Shown here: one piece after another, positions 62,685-64,000 of the stretch
How the letters are laid out: each line of letters starts with the position of its first letter
Position numbering within the stretch: position 1 is the stretch's first letter
DNA from: M3007 sp037445225
GTDB taxonomy: Bacteria > Bacteroidota > Bacteroidia > Chitinophagales > Saprospiraceae
Reading direction: 5' to 3'
NCBI GenBank assembly: GCA_037445225.1
Contig: JBBIKW010000015.1
Coordinates: forward strand, 1-64,000
Length of the DNA stretch: 64,000 nucleotides
Program-made: the position numbers and the translations under genes
The notes under the pieces: generated by a model
Told to the model about the DNA's origin: nothing
What the model saw: the letters and a program-made list of their open reading frames with translations, nothing else
Databases searched by the model: none

Positions 62685-63734
62685 TTAGCGGCGGAGGATG
62701 TTCTCCAAATCTTTGAGAAGTTGTTGCCCAGCGGGCGAAAGGCGCTGGACGACGGTCGAGTCACTTTGAGACAGCATGAGCAGGGAGAAATTATCGGCTA
62801 GAACCTCATCGGGGTGAATGATGTATGTCGTGTTGTCGCCAATTTGCCGATAAAAGTCGGGCAGCTGTTTCATGTCCAACGTACTGTGCCACCCGTCGGG
62901 AGCGGTGCGCACCTCCCAATAGCCATCGGGTTGCAAGGCGATTTCAAAAAGGCTAAACTCCAAATAGCTAAAGAATAAGCGTTTATGCGGAGTATATCCC
63001 GCTTCATTGGCATAAATAATAGGTATAGCGTAGATAGTGCGGCGGTTGGGAGTGGTGAGCGCAATCTTTTGGGCAAAATCTACCCCGTCGGGGTTGTGCA
63101 GAAGGCGCTGTGCTAAGGGTTCCGGCAGATGTAGGCGCTCTAAGCCAATGGACTCGAACCCAATGCGCCAGTACAGCTGGGCGCGTTTGTCGGGGTGTGT
63201 GCGCGAGTAAATATGAAAGAGCTCGTGGTACATGGTATTTAAAAAGTCCCGGCGAAGCTGCGACTGAAAGGCGTCTTGCGGGATAACGATGGCGTTTTGG
63301 CGCGTATAGAAAACCGAGGGGCCATACGGCTCGCCTTTGATCTTGACGAGCAGCAGCGTATCGGGGAACAGGTCGGGCGCTACGGAGGAGCAGGTGCGGT
63401 GTACTTGGCGCATTACTTCCAACAAAAAGGCTGCCTCCTTGTCGGTAAAGGAAGCAGCATCGCGGCATAAGAACTGCCGCAAGTCGGACAGCAGCGTTTC
63501 GCGCTTTTGGCCGGGCTGAAGCGGCTTTTTGAGCTGTATAGAGATTTCGACAGGGGTGACGCGGTCGAAGAAGTGGTCTATAGTGTCGGTGAGCAGCGCC
63601 GCAGTTGCCTGCGCACTGTCGAGCAGGAGAATGGTGTGTCCTGGAGCAAGGGTGAGCACTCGCTCCGCTGGCTGGGCAGAGCAATGGCACAAGAGAAACA
63701 AGATGGGGCCGATGAGGCAAGAAACGTTCCGCAT
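62685..63734 (-). CDS. Putative zinc metallopeptidase, exported
   Basis: A 349-residue protein of no family I recognise. An N-terminal hydrophobic signal ends LFLLCHCSAQPAE, with a cysteine that could be lipidated. A HELFH motif is at residues 170-174 (MYHELFHIYSR), as in gluzincins, and a possible third ligand is the Glu in HPDEVLADNFSLL near 310. About 70 residues between these have no features. Zinc binding is inferred from the motif only. It converges with the rhomboid gene with one base between. Confidence 0.6.
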   Translation of the reverse strand: MRNVSCLIGPILFLLCHCSAQPAERVLTLAPGHTILLLDSAQATAALLTDTIDHFFDRVTPVEISIQLKKPLQPGQKRETLLSDLRQFLCRDAASFTDKEAAFLLEVMRQVHRTCSSVAPDLFPDTLLLVKIKGEPYGPSVFYTRQNAIVIPQDAFQSQLRRDFLNTMYHELFHIYSRTHPDKRAQLYWRIGFESIGLERLHLPEPLAQRLLHNPDGVDFAQKIALTTPNRRTIYAIPIIYANEAGYTPHKRLFFSYLEFSLFEIALQPDGYWEVRTAPDGWHSTLDMKQLPDFYRQIGDNTTYIIHPDEVLADNFSLLMLSQSDSTVVQRLSPAGQQLLKDLENILRR

Positions 63735-63741
63735 GTCCTTA

Positions 63742-64000
63742 CTATTGGAAATGACGTATTAGCGCATCGACCATCCATGGGACGCCCTCTGTGGCGGTTT
63801 TTTCTACCACGGTAACAGTTCGATGTAAGTCTATCGGGAGATTAGGGCGAGGGTCTACGTAGTAATGCGGTATCGCCTCGGGCACCCAATAGGCCAAAGA
63901 GGCTGCCGGATATACCTGGAGGGAGGTGCCCACGATGGCAAAGGCGTCGGCTCGCTTGACGAGGTCTACGGCGCGGGGGAAGAGCGGGACATCTTCGCCG
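63742..64000 (-). CDS. Sirtuin (Sir2-family NAD-dependent deacylase), C-terminal part
   Basis: The minus-strand frame enters from the right edge and reads GEDVPLFPRAVDLVKRADAF then AIVGTSLQVYPAASLAYW, the C-terminal half of the Sir2 NAD-binding fold (GTSLxVYPAA is diagnostic), and ends at 63742. The catalytic His and the zinc cysteines lie outside the window. Such proteins deacetylate or desuccinylate lysines. It is seven bases from the upstream end of the metallopeptidase gene and probably cotranscribed with it. Confidence 0.88.
   Translation of the reverse strand, partial: GEDVPLFPRAVDLVKRADAFAIVGTSLQVYPAASLAYWVPEAIPHYYVDPRPNLPIDLHRTVTVVEKTATEGVPWMVDALIRHFQ

Noticed and set aside
1..64000. 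CRISPR arrays, insertion sequences, prophage or toxin-antitoxin modules
   Set aside because: I saw no regularly spaced repeats, transposase motifs, phage structural genes or paired small toxin genes anywhere in the window.

Overview
The window is chromosomal DNA from a member of the Bacteroidota. The evidence is: type IX secretion (T9SS) C-terminal sorting domains on at least five proteins; gliding genes gldA and gldF; SprB-type adhesin repeats; promoters of the TAnnTTTG type with few Shine-Dalgarno sites; a eukaryote-like class Ia ribonucleotide reductase; and a tmRNA whose tag reads GNYSYAMAA. By eye G+C is in the mid-50s percent. I cannot name genus or species. I see no prophage, insertion sequence, integron, CRISPR array or rRNA.

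Layout. 1-6 kb: tail of a T9SS cargo gene, a DoxX-like membrane protein, an SDR, alkA, pfkB, then adk-ftsB-sucD and an mscS channel. 6-14 kb: tRNA-His, a BatA-type vWA membrane protein, aceE, purH and a CDP-glucose dehydratase. 14-18.5 kb: nrdB-yegP-nrdA behind a regulatory region with four DnaA-box-like sites. 18.6-36 kb: a 1737-residue modular T9SS adhesin, acs, an isolated nuoN, threonine aldolase, a fibre-like surface protein with a secreted M43 metalloprotease, a persulfide-dioxygenase-like enzyme, a secreted carboxylesterase and an SRPBCC protein. 36-39.6 kb: an LptF/G permease, an FkbM methyltransferase and a porin. 39.6-42.4 kb: three neighbouring genes on the minus strand are all broken (ECF sigma factor, outer-membrane barrel with a G10 tract, LVIVD-repeat lipoprotein). 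42.4-45.8 kb: an MBL hydrolase-parA-parB operon, an S4 RNA-binding protein and an SCP2 protein. 45.8-47 kb: a 1.2 kb gene-free stretch holding a diverged direct repeat and several small palindromes. 47-53 kb: GDPD lipoprotein, outer-membrane protein, BatB-BatC fusion, xthA, gldA-gldF. 53-64 kb: a second giant T9SS protein with an N-terminal thioredoxin fold, a lysine-forming saccharopine dehydrogenase-like protein, tmRNA, a tightly coupled SWIM-rlmH-rhomboid operon, a putative metalloprotease lipoprotein and the end of a sirtuin gene.

How it fits together. Most of the window is housekeeping: pyruvate and acetate entry to acetyl-CoA, a TCA enzyme, purine and deoxynucleotide synthesis, ribosome rescue and maturation, and chromosome partition. 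Around it sit secreted and surface functions typical of a gliding, T9SS-bearing bacterium. The most unusual signals are the decayed sigma/OMP/lipoprotein block with its homopolymer frameshifts, the paired DnaA-box palindromes in front of nrdB, the repeat-bearing gene-free stretch, and the thioredoxin-SprB fusion.
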